A stretch of DNA of 11,890 nt from JAWXCE01 sp034440495 (GCA_034440495.1 JAWXCE010000071.1:1-11890), one strand, 5' to 3'. Shown: positions 1 to 5,364, counted from the first letter of the stretch. The notes: generated by a model from the sequence alone, not told the origin. A program made the numbers and translations.

Positions 1-333
1 AGGCTCCATGCATGCCGGAGCAAAAAACATCCAGCGCAAATATGTGCCGCGCTGCGCATCGCCTATGGCTGGAGCCAATCCTGCGCCGAGGTATTCATCC
101 GCAAGATAACAGCAAATGGCGGCGGTCTCAGTAATGACCACGCCCTTGTGTATGATGGCGGGAACTTTACCCATAGGATTTACAGCCAGATAGTCTGCTT
201 TTTTGTGATCGCCTGTTTGGAAGTTGAGTGCTTCCATTTTGAACGGCGCGCCGAGTTCTTCCAGCATCCACCGTACGGTCGCCGCTCTCGATTGTGGATT
301 GTGGTAAAAGGTAATTATATCTAAACCGTTCAT
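1..333 (-). CDS. Glutathione S-transferase, N-terminal half (runs off the left edge)
   Basis: The first 111 residues are visible, in frame to base 1. GSTs of this type are about 200 residues, so roughly half is missing, including most of the helical C-terminal domain. The visible part is a thioredoxin-fold GST N-domain. It begins with a beta strand and FYHNPQSRA (residues 9-17), whose Ser/Tyr region sits at the glutathione site. NPMGKVPAI (52-60) holds the cis-proline, and ITETAAI (67-73) is the Glu-Thr glutathione-contact motif. The family conjugates glutathione to electrophiles or acts as a peroxidase in the cytosol; the substrate cannot be told here. The ATG at 331-333 follows AAGGAG with a 5-base gap, which fixes the start. 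It lies 61 bases downstream of the broken ROK kinase gene on the same strand, and no terminator is evident between them. Confidence 0.9.
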   Translation of the reverse strand, partial: MNGLDIITFYHNPQSRAATVRWMLEELGAPFKMEALNFQTGDHKKADYLAVNPMGKVPAIIHKGVVITETAAICCYLADEYLGAGLAPAIGDAQRGTYLRWMFFAPACMEP

Positions 334-394
334 GGCGCTCCTTTTTTGTCTTGTACTGCGAGGATTAACCGGCTTCTTGGCGCTTCAATGGCGT

Positions 395-1176
395 TTATGG
401 CTTCATGAGAAGGCGCGCCGCGCCGCGCACGCCGGAGGAGTCGCCCCAGCGGCTGCGCCGGAACTCTGTCTCGCACACGTCGGAAAAAACCCATTCATTG
501 AGATGCGCGCGGGCGCCGCTCAAGATCATGTCCACGTTGGACAGTCCTCCGCCGAAGACGATTACGCCGGGGTCGACAATGTTGACGACAGTCGATAGCG
601 CGCGCGCCAGTCGCCGGGTGTAGGCATCTAAAAGTTGGACGGCCTCCGCATTACCGGCGGTGGCCAGACTGACGATTTCCTGCGCACGAAGCTTTTGCCC
701 TGCGGTTTGAGCAAACTCCCGCTCCAGCGCGGGGCCGGAGAGCCAGGTTTCGATGCAGGCCCGTTTGCCGCAGAAGCATGGCGAGGCATTGCGCTCGCTT
801 TCATCCGGCTAGGGAAGGGGATTGTGTCCCCACTCTCCGCCAACCGCGTTGTGGCCCGTGATGAGCTGGCCACCCACGATTAACCCGCCGCCGACGCCGG
901 TGCCGATTATTACGGCGAACACGGTGTTAAACTCCGCGCCTGCGCCGTCCGCCGCCTCCGACAGCGCCAGGCAATTCGCGTCATTCTCGATAAGCACCTT
1001 GATGCCGAGCGCCGCATCAAGATCGCGCTGGAATGGTCGGCCGTTCATCCATGTGGAGTTGGCGTTGCGGACAAGGCCGGTCGCTGGCGAAATGCTACCG
1101 GGTATGCCTGCGCTAATCGCAGTCAGGTCATCCAGTTTAAACTCACGGCGCATATCGTCAACCAACGCAGAAATCG
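395..1176 (-). pseudogene. ROK-family sugar kinase, 3' fragment (transposon-interrupted, with in-frame TAG)
   Basis: This is the main part of a ROK (repressor/ORF/kinase) sugar kinase, probably of the fructokinase/N-acetylglucosamine kinase type that phosphorylates a hexose with ATP. Visible motifs are SAGIPGSISPATGLVRNANS, the sugar-site Asn-Asp in IENDANCLALSEA, the ATP-site GTGVGGGLI, GGEWGHNPLP, the zinc cysteines in CFCGKRACIETWLSGP, and VIVFGGGLSN near the end. The reading frame stops at TAG (809-811) directly after GHNPLP, where the family usually has Trp (TGG). The same frame then continues with good ROK sequence to TAA at 395-397. The 5' end is cut at the transposon, and the first codons lie at 3829-3950. 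The open frame that appears to start near 1291 is a chimera whose first residues come from the transposon end. Substrate is uncertain; family and disruption are clear. Confidence 0.9.
1169..1176. repeat. Target-site duplication, left copy
   Basis: AGAAATCG abuts the left inverted repeat, and TGAAATCG abuts the right one at 3829-3836. Seven of eight bases match (GAAATCG). In the ROK frame the differing base is the third position of a serine codon, TCT against TCA. An 8-9 base duplication is typical of IS1-type transposition. Confidence 0.85.
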
Positions 1177-1198
1177 GGTAGTGGGTCAGTTTGAAATT
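1177..1198 (+). repeat. Transposon terminal inverted repeat, left
   Basis: The sequence reads GGTAGTGGGTCAGTTT then GAAATT and is the inverse complement of 3807-3828 apart from base 4 (A here, G there). The stop codon of the 79-residue ORF overlaps its inner edge. Confidence 0.93.
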
Positions 1199-1436
1199 AG
1201 CCTGCCGTCTCAATCGCAATGACGATGAGTTCATCCCCGTCGACCGTCTCTTGTTTCTTCCACGCCTTCTGTCGATTTGGGATCGGCTCAAAGCCGCTGA
1301 ACGGCCTCCGCACCTGCTTGCGCAGGGGCCCCGGCAGAGCCTCTAGCCAGTCTGCGAACCCCCAAGGATTGCTTCGCCGAGCTTGAACCGTGTAGCTCGC
1401 GCCCTTGTATACGGTCACGTAGGTATAGAGGGGCAT
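1197..1436 (-). CDS. 79-residue protein of unknown function, coupled to the transposase
   Basis: No recognised family. It begins MPLYTYVTVYKG, has a Trp/Pro-rich middle (NPWGFADWLEALPGP, about residues 23-37), a basic stretch, and ends in a likely beta strand ELIVIAIETAG. No signal peptide or membrane segment is visible. Its ATG (1434-1436) shares one base with the transposase stop in a TGATG overlap, so it is probably translated by ribosomes finishing the transposase. Its own stop lies at the inner edge of the left inverted repeat, so the gene fills the whole space between transposase and transposon end. This placement, and base composition like the transposase, suggests a transposition accessory or regulatory protein rather than cargo. 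That role is inferred from context only. Confidence 0.72.
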   Translation of the reverse strand: MPLYTYVTVYKGASYTVQARRSNPWGFADWLEALPGPLRKQVRRPFSGFEPIPNRQKAWKKQETVDGDELIVIAIETAG

Positions 1437-2314
1437 CAGACAACTCGCTTCTTGTACGGCCCGCGCATTTTCGGCTGGCCTTCGGCAAACTCAACCAGTG
1501 CAGCAATGTCTGAAATTTCCCAGAGCCGATCTGTGATGCCAGCCGCCATCGCCGGAGTCATCCGCAACTTCTGATGTATGCGGACGAAGTTGTAATACAT
1601 GAAATGAAGCGCGACAGCGTAACCGTGGTTTTCCACTTTCTTGCTGAAGCCGTTTGTCAGCCGGGTAAATCGGCGCATGTGCATCCGCATGGTGAGGTTC
1701 TGGCGTTCGGCGAAGCTGGTTGAAACGTGCTTAGGATCGGGGTTGCCTTCGATCTTGGTCTTGCGGATGCCGGTGCATTCAGCCGGGCTATAGCGGCCCT
1801 TCATGTTCTCAGGCGCGGCGCCGTAAATCTTCACGAGTTGAGCGTAATCCACATCGCCGCCAAAAGCGCCTTCCACGGCCTCTAGGTAAGCCCGGTGGCC
1901 GTCACTGGTTAATTGAACGCGATTGGCAAGGCGGCTCCGCAGATCGTCCATGAAGGCCATCGCATATTCACCATCGCGCCCGCCAACGAGGTAAGAGACA
2001 ATCAGCTTGGTGTCAGCGTCGATTGCCGTCCACGTCCAAGTGTCGCCAGCATCGTCCGGCGCGGCCTTCGCAGTCGCGACGTTCTTGGCTTTGGCGTAGG
2101 TGAATGACCAGATTTCATCAACCTGCACTTTGCTGGCTTTCACGCCAACGACATTTGCATCGTGAAACGCGGCGCACGCCTTTCCTGCGTCAATCAGCAA
2201 TTTGTTGACGGTGTTCTTGCTTGCGCCCGTCAGCCGCGTGACGGCGCGGATGGAGTTACCCTCGCACAGCAGGTGCAGGATTTGGGCTCGCTTTTCTGAG
2301 GTTAGCTTGTTCAT
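1436..2314 (-). CDS. IS1-family DDE transposase, single ORF
   Basis: A 292-residue transposase. An N-terminal helix-turn-helix (about residues 8-45, RAVTRLTGASKNTVNKLL) would bind the inverted repeats. The catalytic domain shows the acidic triad: Asp66 in VQVDEIWSF, Asp138 in LTSDGHRAYL and Glu203 in FAERQNL. The run ERQNLTMRMHMRRFTRLT followed by FSKKVENH is the IS1-type C-terminal signature. Classical IS1 makes its transposase by frameshifting between insA and insB; here a single frame encodes everything and the N-terminal zinc finger is absent. I chose ATG at 2312-2314 (MNKLTSEK) because the frame's upstream TTG lies inside the palindrome; no strong ribosome site precedes it. No stop or missing catalytic residue is seen, so it is probably active. 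Confidence 0.93.
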   Translation of the reverse strand: MNKLTSEKRAQILHLLCEGNSIRAVTRLTGASKNTVNKLLIDAGKACAAFHDANVVGVKASKVQVDEIWSFTYAKAKNVATAKAAPDDAGDTWTWTAIDADTKLIVSYLVGGRDGEYAMAFMDDLRSRLANRVQLTSDGHRAYLEAVEGAFGGDVDYAQLVKIYGAAPENMKGRYSPAECTGIRKTKIEGNPDPKHVSTSFAERQNLTMRMHMRRFTRLTNGFSKKVENHGYAVALHFMYYNFVRIHQKLRMTPAMAAGITDRLWEISDIAALVEFAEGQPKMRGPYKKRVV

Positions 2315-2321
2315 AACGTCA

Positions 2322-2363
2322 ATAATGACCAAATGCTTGACCGGTCAAGCATTTGGTCATTAT
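2322..2363. promoter_or_regulatory. Perfect 42-base palindrome between divergent transposon genes
   Basis: The sequence is its own reverse complement over all 42 bases, centred on ACCGGT at 2340-2345, with each arm containing GACCAAATGCTTGACC. It starts 8 bases before the transposase ATG and ends 63 bases before the rightward small ORF. TTGACC hexamers occur symmetrically on both strands within it. It probably acts as an operator for a dimeric regulator shared by the two divergent transcripts. With no loop it could also extrude as a cruciform. Confidence 0.8.
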
Positions 2364-2366
2364 GTT
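2337..2366 (+). promoter_or_regulatory. Candidate promoter for the passenger genes
   Basis: TTGACC (2337-2342) is followed 18 bases later by TATGTT (2361-2366). The -35-like hexamer is inside the palindrome. By symmetry the minus strand has the same TTGACC at 2343-2348 facing the transposase, with only a poor -10. A protein bound to the palindrome would cover both. Prediction from consensus only. Confidence 0.35.
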
Positions 2367-2397
2367 TTAATTGAAATTTTTTTAGTTGGAGGCTATT

Positions 2398-2424
2398 ATG
2401 AATCTAGTAACGAGTGGGAGATAG
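2398..2424 (+). other. Very short leader-like ORF (8 codons) with strong ribosome site
   Basis: GGAGG at 2388-2392 stands 5 bases before ATG at 2398, the best ribosome site in the transposon. The frame encodes MNLVTSGR and stops at TAG 2422-2424, two bases before the ATG of the next ORF. It may be a leader peptide coupled to that ORF. Alternatively 2398 is the true start of the next gene and one base is missing between 2398 and 2427. I cannot decide from sequence alone. Confidence 0.3.
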
Positions 2425-2426
2425 AG

Positions 2427-2663
2427 ATGACTGGGAACACGCAAATGACCGCTTCACAAATGTACCGTGAATTAGTGTCTCGCGGCCTCGTGGCCGTCAG
2501 TGACAGAAGTCCATTCTTCCAAATACCGTCAAATTACGGCTATATGCCAACACGACTTGTCTACACTTATATATCGGATGACCATGCCAAATTGGAATCA
2601 GGTTCTGACAGGAGTAAGCAGGCAAGTGGAGCTTGGAAACAAACGTGGCCAATCGGCGTTTGA
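2427..2663 (+). CDS. Small passenger ORF of unknown function, 78 residues
   Basis: No family recognised. The first 50 residues look like real protein (MYRELVSRGLVAVSDRSPFF, then a Tyr-rich stretch NYGYMPTRLVYTY) with no signal peptide or membrane helix. GGGAG at 2416-2420 precedes the ATG by 6 bases. The last 27 residues overlap the start of the protease gene in another frame and look like a shadow of it. A one-base deletion near 2575 could have moved the true end from TGA at 2579-2581, only two bases before the protease ATG. It is the first full-size gene of the rightward passenger unit and probably shares the protease transcript. Its C-terminal boundary is uncertain. Confidence 0.5.
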   Translation: MTGNTQMTASQMYRELVSRGLVAVSDRSPFFQIPSNYGYMPTRLVYTYISDDHAKLESGSDRSKQASGAWKQTWPIGV

Positions 2664-3515
2664 TAGTGTCAGAAAGAAATACTTAAAGCGCTTAAATCAA
2701 TACACCAAACGAAATGTTATAGCTTATTATTCAGGTTTTTTATCCAAGCCTCCTATATTTGGCTTAGAGATAAAAGATGAAGATAAGAACGGTTTTATGA
2801 TGGCGATTCATCAAATGGACCGAGAAAAAGGTCTTGACCTTTTTTTGCATACTCCTGGTTGCAGTATTGCAGCCGCAGAGTCACTCGCAGATTATCTCCG
2901 ATCAATGTTTGGTAATGACGTCAGAGCAATCGTCCCCCAGATTGCGATGTCAGCAGGCACGATGATCGCATGTTCGTGTAGGTCTATAATCATGGGAAAA
3001 CATTCAAATCTTGGGCCTATAGACCCGCAAATAAATGGTGTTCCAGCTCAAGGGGTAACAAACGAGATCGAAAAGGCTTATTTGGAAATTCAAGAGACCC
3101 ACAGAAAATACAAATCTGGCAATTCATACTAAGTAAATATACTCCTACATATATAGGGCAGTGCGAACAAGCCGTTGAATGGTCGAAAGCATTTGTAAAA
3201 GCTCAGCTCATAAAAAACATGCTAGAAAATGAGCCGGACAAAGAGGCTTGCGCTACGCGAATAGTTGATAAATTAGCGAACTATGCGGAAAACAAAGCTC
3301 ACAATCGCCATTTTCATATGCAGGACTGCGTTGATATAGGGCTGAAGATTGAAACATTAGAGGACGACAAAACTTTACAGGATTTGGTGCTAACTGTTCA
3401 CCGCTGTTTTATGAATACTCTGTCCAACACGGGCGTTGTGAAGATAATAGAAAACGACCGAGGGATAGCCTATACTAAGCAACTTGGGCAGGTCCCGGAA
3501 ATTAGTCAGATTTAG
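2584..3515 (+). pseudogene. Clp-fold serine protease (SDH/SppA-like), apparent -1 frameshift
   Basis: The protein begins MPNWNQVL and carries the Clp/crotonase-fold protease hallmarks: a basic amphipathic N-terminus, NVIAYYSGFLSKP (44-56), the oxyanion-loop motif LHTPGC (88-93, commonly TPGG in the family), and the probable nucleophile Ser123 in IAMSAGTMIAC, then IIMGKHSNLGPIDPQ. These match the serine dehydrogenase proteinase/SppA group of cytosolic or membrane-bound peptidases. The frame changes near 3098. Upstream reads in frame to about GAG 3094-3096. From about 3099 the next frame continues with DPQKIQIWQFILSKYTPTYI and AVEWSKAF, ending at TAG 3513-3515. Adding one base after the GAG restores 311 codons, a normal family length. 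It is passenger cargo of the transposon and AT-rich relative to the host genes. Sequence error or real inactivation are both possible. Confidence 0.85.
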
Positions 3516-3753
3516 CTGCCCATCGTATTTTTGCGGCATTTTGCGCAATCACCTTTTTTTGTTCTTTTGTGAGGGCCTTAGATCGAGCAAGCCCGCCTCT
3601 AAGACCGCCGCGCCGACCAAGGCCAACTGCTGCCGGGTCTTTTCCCTTTTCTTCGGGCGTAGGAGCGTGATTCTCAACTTCGCCGGTAGCTATGTCAGCT
3701 ATTCGTTTGGCAAGCTGATTGGTGTCTCTAGGGCGTTTTGCTTTATCGGTCAT
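3502..3753 (-). CDS. Small basic protein with GRRGG motif (histone H1-like/KGG-like), 83 residues
   Basis: It begins MTDKAKRPRDTNQLAKRIAD, has an acidic linker with PTPEEKGKDP (31-40), then a glycine/arginine stretch AAVGLGRRGGLRGG (41-54) and a basic C-terminus KKVIAQNAAKIRW. Small proteins with this layout are often annotated as histone H1-like or KGG-type, usually with no proven function; nucleic-acid binding is a reasonable guess. I chose ATG 3751-3753 because the 15 residues upstream (Cys-rich, no similarity) look non-coding. No clear ribosome site is visible. It converges on the protease gene and its last 14 bases overlap that gene's end. It reads inward from the right transposon end and belongs to the cargo. 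Confidence 0.75.
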   Translation of the reverse strand: MTDKAKRPRDTNQLAKRIADIATGEVENHAPTPEEKGKDPAAVGLGRRGGLRGGLARSKALTKEQKKVIAQNAAKIRWAAKSD

Positions 3754-3806
3754 GCATAGAATATGGCACTGTTCGCAGCGCGATTCCAGCCTAGTCAATA
3801 TGAACG

Positions 3807-3828
3807 AATTTCAAACTGACCCACCACC
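3807..3828 (-). repeat. Transposon terminal inverted repeat, right
   Basis: On the minus strand it reads GGTGGTGGGTCAGTTT then GAAATT, matching the left repeat at 21 of 22 positions. It marks the right boundary of the element inside the ROK gene. Confidence 0.93.
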
Positions 3829-3836
3829 TGAAATCG
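3829..3836. repeat. Target-site duplication, right copy
   Basis: TGAAATCG directly follows the right inverted repeat and matches AGAAATCG at 1169-1176 in seven of eight bases. In the ROK frame it encodes part of Ala-Ile-Ser. Confidence 0.85.
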
Positions 3837-3950
3837 CCTTAAGCATTGCTTCGTAGTCGCGCGGGGTGTCGATGCGTCGCCGCCCCGCTTCCGCGCCATC
3901 GCAAGCGCCTCGATCTTGGTGCCGCCAATGTCGAGGCCGAGGCGCCACAT
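3829..3950 (-). pseudogene. ROK-family sugar kinase, 5' fragment
   Basis: This is the start of the kinase whose remainder lies at 395-1176. ATG 3948-3950 opens MWRLGLDIGGTKIEALAMAR, containing the ROK phosphate-binding DxGGTK motif with Asp7. The frame then changes inside a GGGG run near 3880. The adjacent frame gives RRRIDTPRDYEAMLKAIS, the expected next stretch of a ROK protein, ending at the target duplication. One extra G restores the frame. With that base, and with one target copy joining both fragments, the gene is 299 codons, the usual ROK length. The start lies 6 bases after the stop of the MauE/DoxX gene, so the two were probably co-transcribed and translationally coupled. Confidence 0.85.
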
Positions 3951-3956
3951 GCCGCG

Positions 3957-4550
3957 CTAGATCGCGAGCATCACGGCTGCCATTGCGGCCATACCGACAT
4001 TCTCAATCACGCTGATCGTGCCCAGCGGCACGTCTATTTTTGAACCGGTGCAGGCGCATTTGACTTTTTCACCGCTTGCAAGCGTGCGAACGACGCCGAT
4101 AGAGCCGAGGCCCATGATAACCAATGTCGCCGCGTAAGTCGCCGTGGGCCACGCACCAGACAGGTAGCCGAGCGCCAGCATCAGCTCGGCAAACGGGTAA
4201 ACATATCCGTATGGCCGCCACGCTTTAGCCGCGATGTCATAGCGCGCAAAGGCTTCCGCGAAACCGCCGATGTCGACCAGCTTCAGAAGCGCAAGTTGGA
4301 ATAGAAACAGCCCCATCGCGCCGTGCATGAACTCTAGGCCGTAAACATTGTTCGAGATTGCAAATCCGCCAAGAATGGAAGCGCCAGCAATCATAAACAC
4401 GGGCTGATAGCGCGATATATATGCCGTAATATCGAAGCGTGGCGCCGCGCTTTCAACTTTCGCTTTCGGCGCGCAGCAGCTTTCGCCCTCCGTCTTTATG
4501 GTTGGCGATATGTTATGCGGGTTCGCTACGGCGGTGCGAGTGTTCAACAT
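3957..4550 (-). CDS. MauE/DoxX-family redox-associated membrane protein
   Basis: A 197-residue inner-membrane protein. A hydrophilic, probably cytosolic N-terminus of about 45 residues holds a Cys-Cys pair (25-26, ESCCAPK). Four to five hydrophobic segments follow at about 50-67, 78-94, 116-132, 136-154 and 177-197. A Cys-x-Cys (165 and 167, VKCACTG) sits between the last two, then PLGTISVIENVGMAAMA. This pattern fits MauE/DoxX-type proteins, thought to handle disulfide or metal chemistry at the membrane; the actual substrate is unknown. ATG 4548-4550 is preceded by AGGAAG with a 7-base gap, supporting the start. It is the first gene of a minus-strand unit with ROK kinase and GST downstream, and it is preceded by a long hairpin-rich leader. 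The paired cysteines could instead bind metal. Confidence 0.78.
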   Translation of the reverse strand: MLNTRTAVANPHNISPTIKTEGESCCAPKAKVESAAPRFDITAYISRYQPVFMIAGASILGGFAISNNVYGLEFMHGAMGLFLFQLALLKLVDIGGFAEAFARYDIAAKAWRPYGYVYPFAELMLALGYLSGAWPTATYAATLVIMGLGSIGVVRTLASGEKVKCACTGSKIDVPLGTISVIENVGMAAMAAVMLAI

Positions 4551-4722
4551 GGGGGCACTTCCTGCAAAGCTAAAGCTTCACGTAATGCGCGGGTAATCGC
4601 GCGCAGCATATGGCTTAAATAATGAGCAGCAAGGCGCCATGCAATGGCGCAAATAACGTTAACAGCTTTTCTCAGCCCGGCACCGCGGCTGAGATGGCAA
4701 AACCATGGCACGCACATAGGCA

Positions 4723-4797
4723 GCCGTCGCCGCAGATATGTCAGCTATGCTGGACAGGAAACCTAAGCTGCCGAGGAGAATGCACCACGGCGACGGC
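4723..4797 (-). ncRNA. Candidate structured RNA element (perfect 10-bp closing stem)
   Basis: GCCGTCGCCG (4723-4732) pairs perfectly with CGGCGACGGC (4788-4797). Inside the 55-base interval, CAGCT (4742-4746) pairs with AGCTG (4766-4770), enclosing AGG/CCT (4756-4764), so nested pairing is possible. I do not recognise a riboswitch or known RNA family. The strand is assigned from the nearby minus-strand promoter-like box and is uncertain. Confidence 0.3.
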
Positions 4798-4848
4798 GCG
4801 AGATAGTTTTATAGGCAAGCTGCGGGAAAAGAGAATGACGCGCACGTA

Positions 4849-4854
4849 ATTATA
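4849..4854 (-). promoter_or_regulatory. Candidate -10 box for the MauE/DoxX leader
   Basis: A perfect TATAAT on the minus strand, 30 bases past the end of the 158-residue gene and about 300 bases before the MauE/DoxX start. No good -35 hexamer is seen at 16-18 bases. If used, it would place all four hairpins in the transcript leader. Confidence 0.3.
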
Positions 4855-4883
4855 GTTCTACTTCCCCTCCGCCCTTCGCTTTT

Positions 4884-5360
4884 TTAGGTCATTCTAATGA
4901 CTTCATCGCGCAACTCGCTCCATTTGCTAAAATCGCTTTCCAGCATCGCTTCGAGTTGGGCGGCGGACGTCACGCGCGGCGGCTTACCGTAGTTGCGGAT
5001 GAAATCCGCTGGCGCTTGTTTGAGGTCGAACGACGGAGGCGCGATCATGGATGGCTGCTCTACATCCGCCTGCATGTTGAAAATCACCGCTTCCGCCGCA
5101 TCCGCAACATCGAACACAATTTGGCAAACGCCCGGGGTCAGTTCGCGCAGGTTGAACCAGCAGCTTTCAAACTCCGGCTTGCTGTCCAGCCCGATCACGC
5201 CGAACTCGACCGCTGCGCCGTCTTGTGCGGTGACGACGAAATAGCCATTACCGTCCAGGCAGCTGCATTTGTTGCGCCGAAGAGCTGCGAGCACAGCGTC
5301 CTTCGGCATTGCCGCATGCTTGCCCGCCTCGAAGCGCAAAAGTGTGAGATCGAAACTCAT
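4884..5360 (-). CDS. Hypothetical protein, 158 residues, directly after lpd
   Basis: I do not recognise a family. The protein starts MSFDLTLLRFEAGKHAAMPKD and contains alternating beta-like stretches (GNGYFVVTAQDGAAVEFGVI, CQIVFDVADAAEAVIFNM). It ends with a charged region where SAAQLEAMLES and FSKWSELRDEVIRM look helical. There is no signal peptide or membrane segment, so it is probably a soluble alpha/beta protein. The cysteines in NKCSCLDG (about residues 30-37) are the only notable cluster. ATG 5358-5360 lies 4 bases after the lpd stop, so translation is probably coupled to lpd. Position alone does not show a role in the dehydrogenase complex. The frame is intact and its base composition resembles its neighbours. 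Confidence 0.8.
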   Translation of the reverse strand: MSFDLTLLRFEAGKHAAMPKDAVLAALRRNKCSCLDGNGYFVVTAQDGAAVEFGVIGLDSKPEFESCWFNLRELTPGVCQIVFDVADAAEAVIFNMQADVEQPSMIAPPSFDLKQAPADFIRNYGKPPRVTSAAQLEAMLESDFSKWSELRDEVIRMT

Positions 5361-5364
5361 TCCG

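Larger units (their letters stand above)
1177..3828. mobile_element. IS1-family transposon with passenger genes, 2652 bases
   Basis: The ends are defined by 22-base inverted repeats at 1177-1198 and 3807-3828 with one mismatch, flanked by a 7-8 base target duplication. Both ends start GGT, as in the IS1 family. The insertion splits one ROK kinase gene, whose halves lie at 3829-3950 and 395-1176; joining them with one target copy restores K-A-I-S-A-L-V-D across the junction. Inside are, leftward from the centre, a DDE transposase and a 79-residue ORF. Rightward are a small ORF and a Clp-fold protease, and a convergent basic protein reads in from the right end. A simple IS1 is about 0.77 kb, so this element is more than three times that and carries cargo. 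The left half is GC-rich and the right half AT-rich, suggesting the cargo has another origin. Confidence 0.92.
4551..4883 (-). other. Hairpin-rich 333-base intergenic leader without a gene
   Basis: No convincing protein is encoded on either strand; the only open frame (4622-4849, plus) has no family features. The region contains four inverted repeats in a row: GCGCG/CGCGC (4587-4602), GCGCCAT/ATGGCGC with a 3-base loop (4634-4650), CTCAGCC/GGCTGAG with a 9-base loop (4671-4693), and a 10-base stem enclosing 55 bases (4723-4797). No run of T follows any of them in either direction, so they are not standard terminators. A structured 5' leader of the MauE/DoxX gene, or an unlinked small RNA, are the options. 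Confidence 0.5.

Noticed and set aside
332..598. Plus-strand frame opposite the ROK 3' fragment
   Set aside because: The minus strand carries clear ROK sequence here, and the plus frame has no ribosome site or family features.
809..1291. A 160-residue open frame containing ROK motifs
   Set aside because: Its first 30 or so codons are transposon sequence and its stop is the in-frame TAG, so it is a chimeric piece of the broken ROK gene, not a gene of its own.
2322..2363. The palindrome as a terminal repeat of a smaller IS ending at the transposase
   Set aside because: No matching copy occurs near 1177-1200, whereas 1177-1198 and 3807-3828 match each other and carry a target duplication that restores the ROK frame.
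3060..3100. Programmed -1 frameshift in the protease, as in insA/insB of IS1
   Set aside because: There is no X-XXY-YYZ slippery heptamer in the overlap and no evident downstream structure; a missing base is simpler.
4756..4800. Resemblance to a B12 box or SAH riboswitch (CCGAGGAG followed by GGCG)
   Set aside because: The remaining conserved elements of either riboswitch are absent, and no cobalamin or methyl-cycle gene is adjacent.
4622..4849. 75-codon plus-strand open frame in the hairpin-rich gap
   Set aside because: It has no ribosome site, low-complexity composition and inverted repeats throughout; structure explains the region better than coding.
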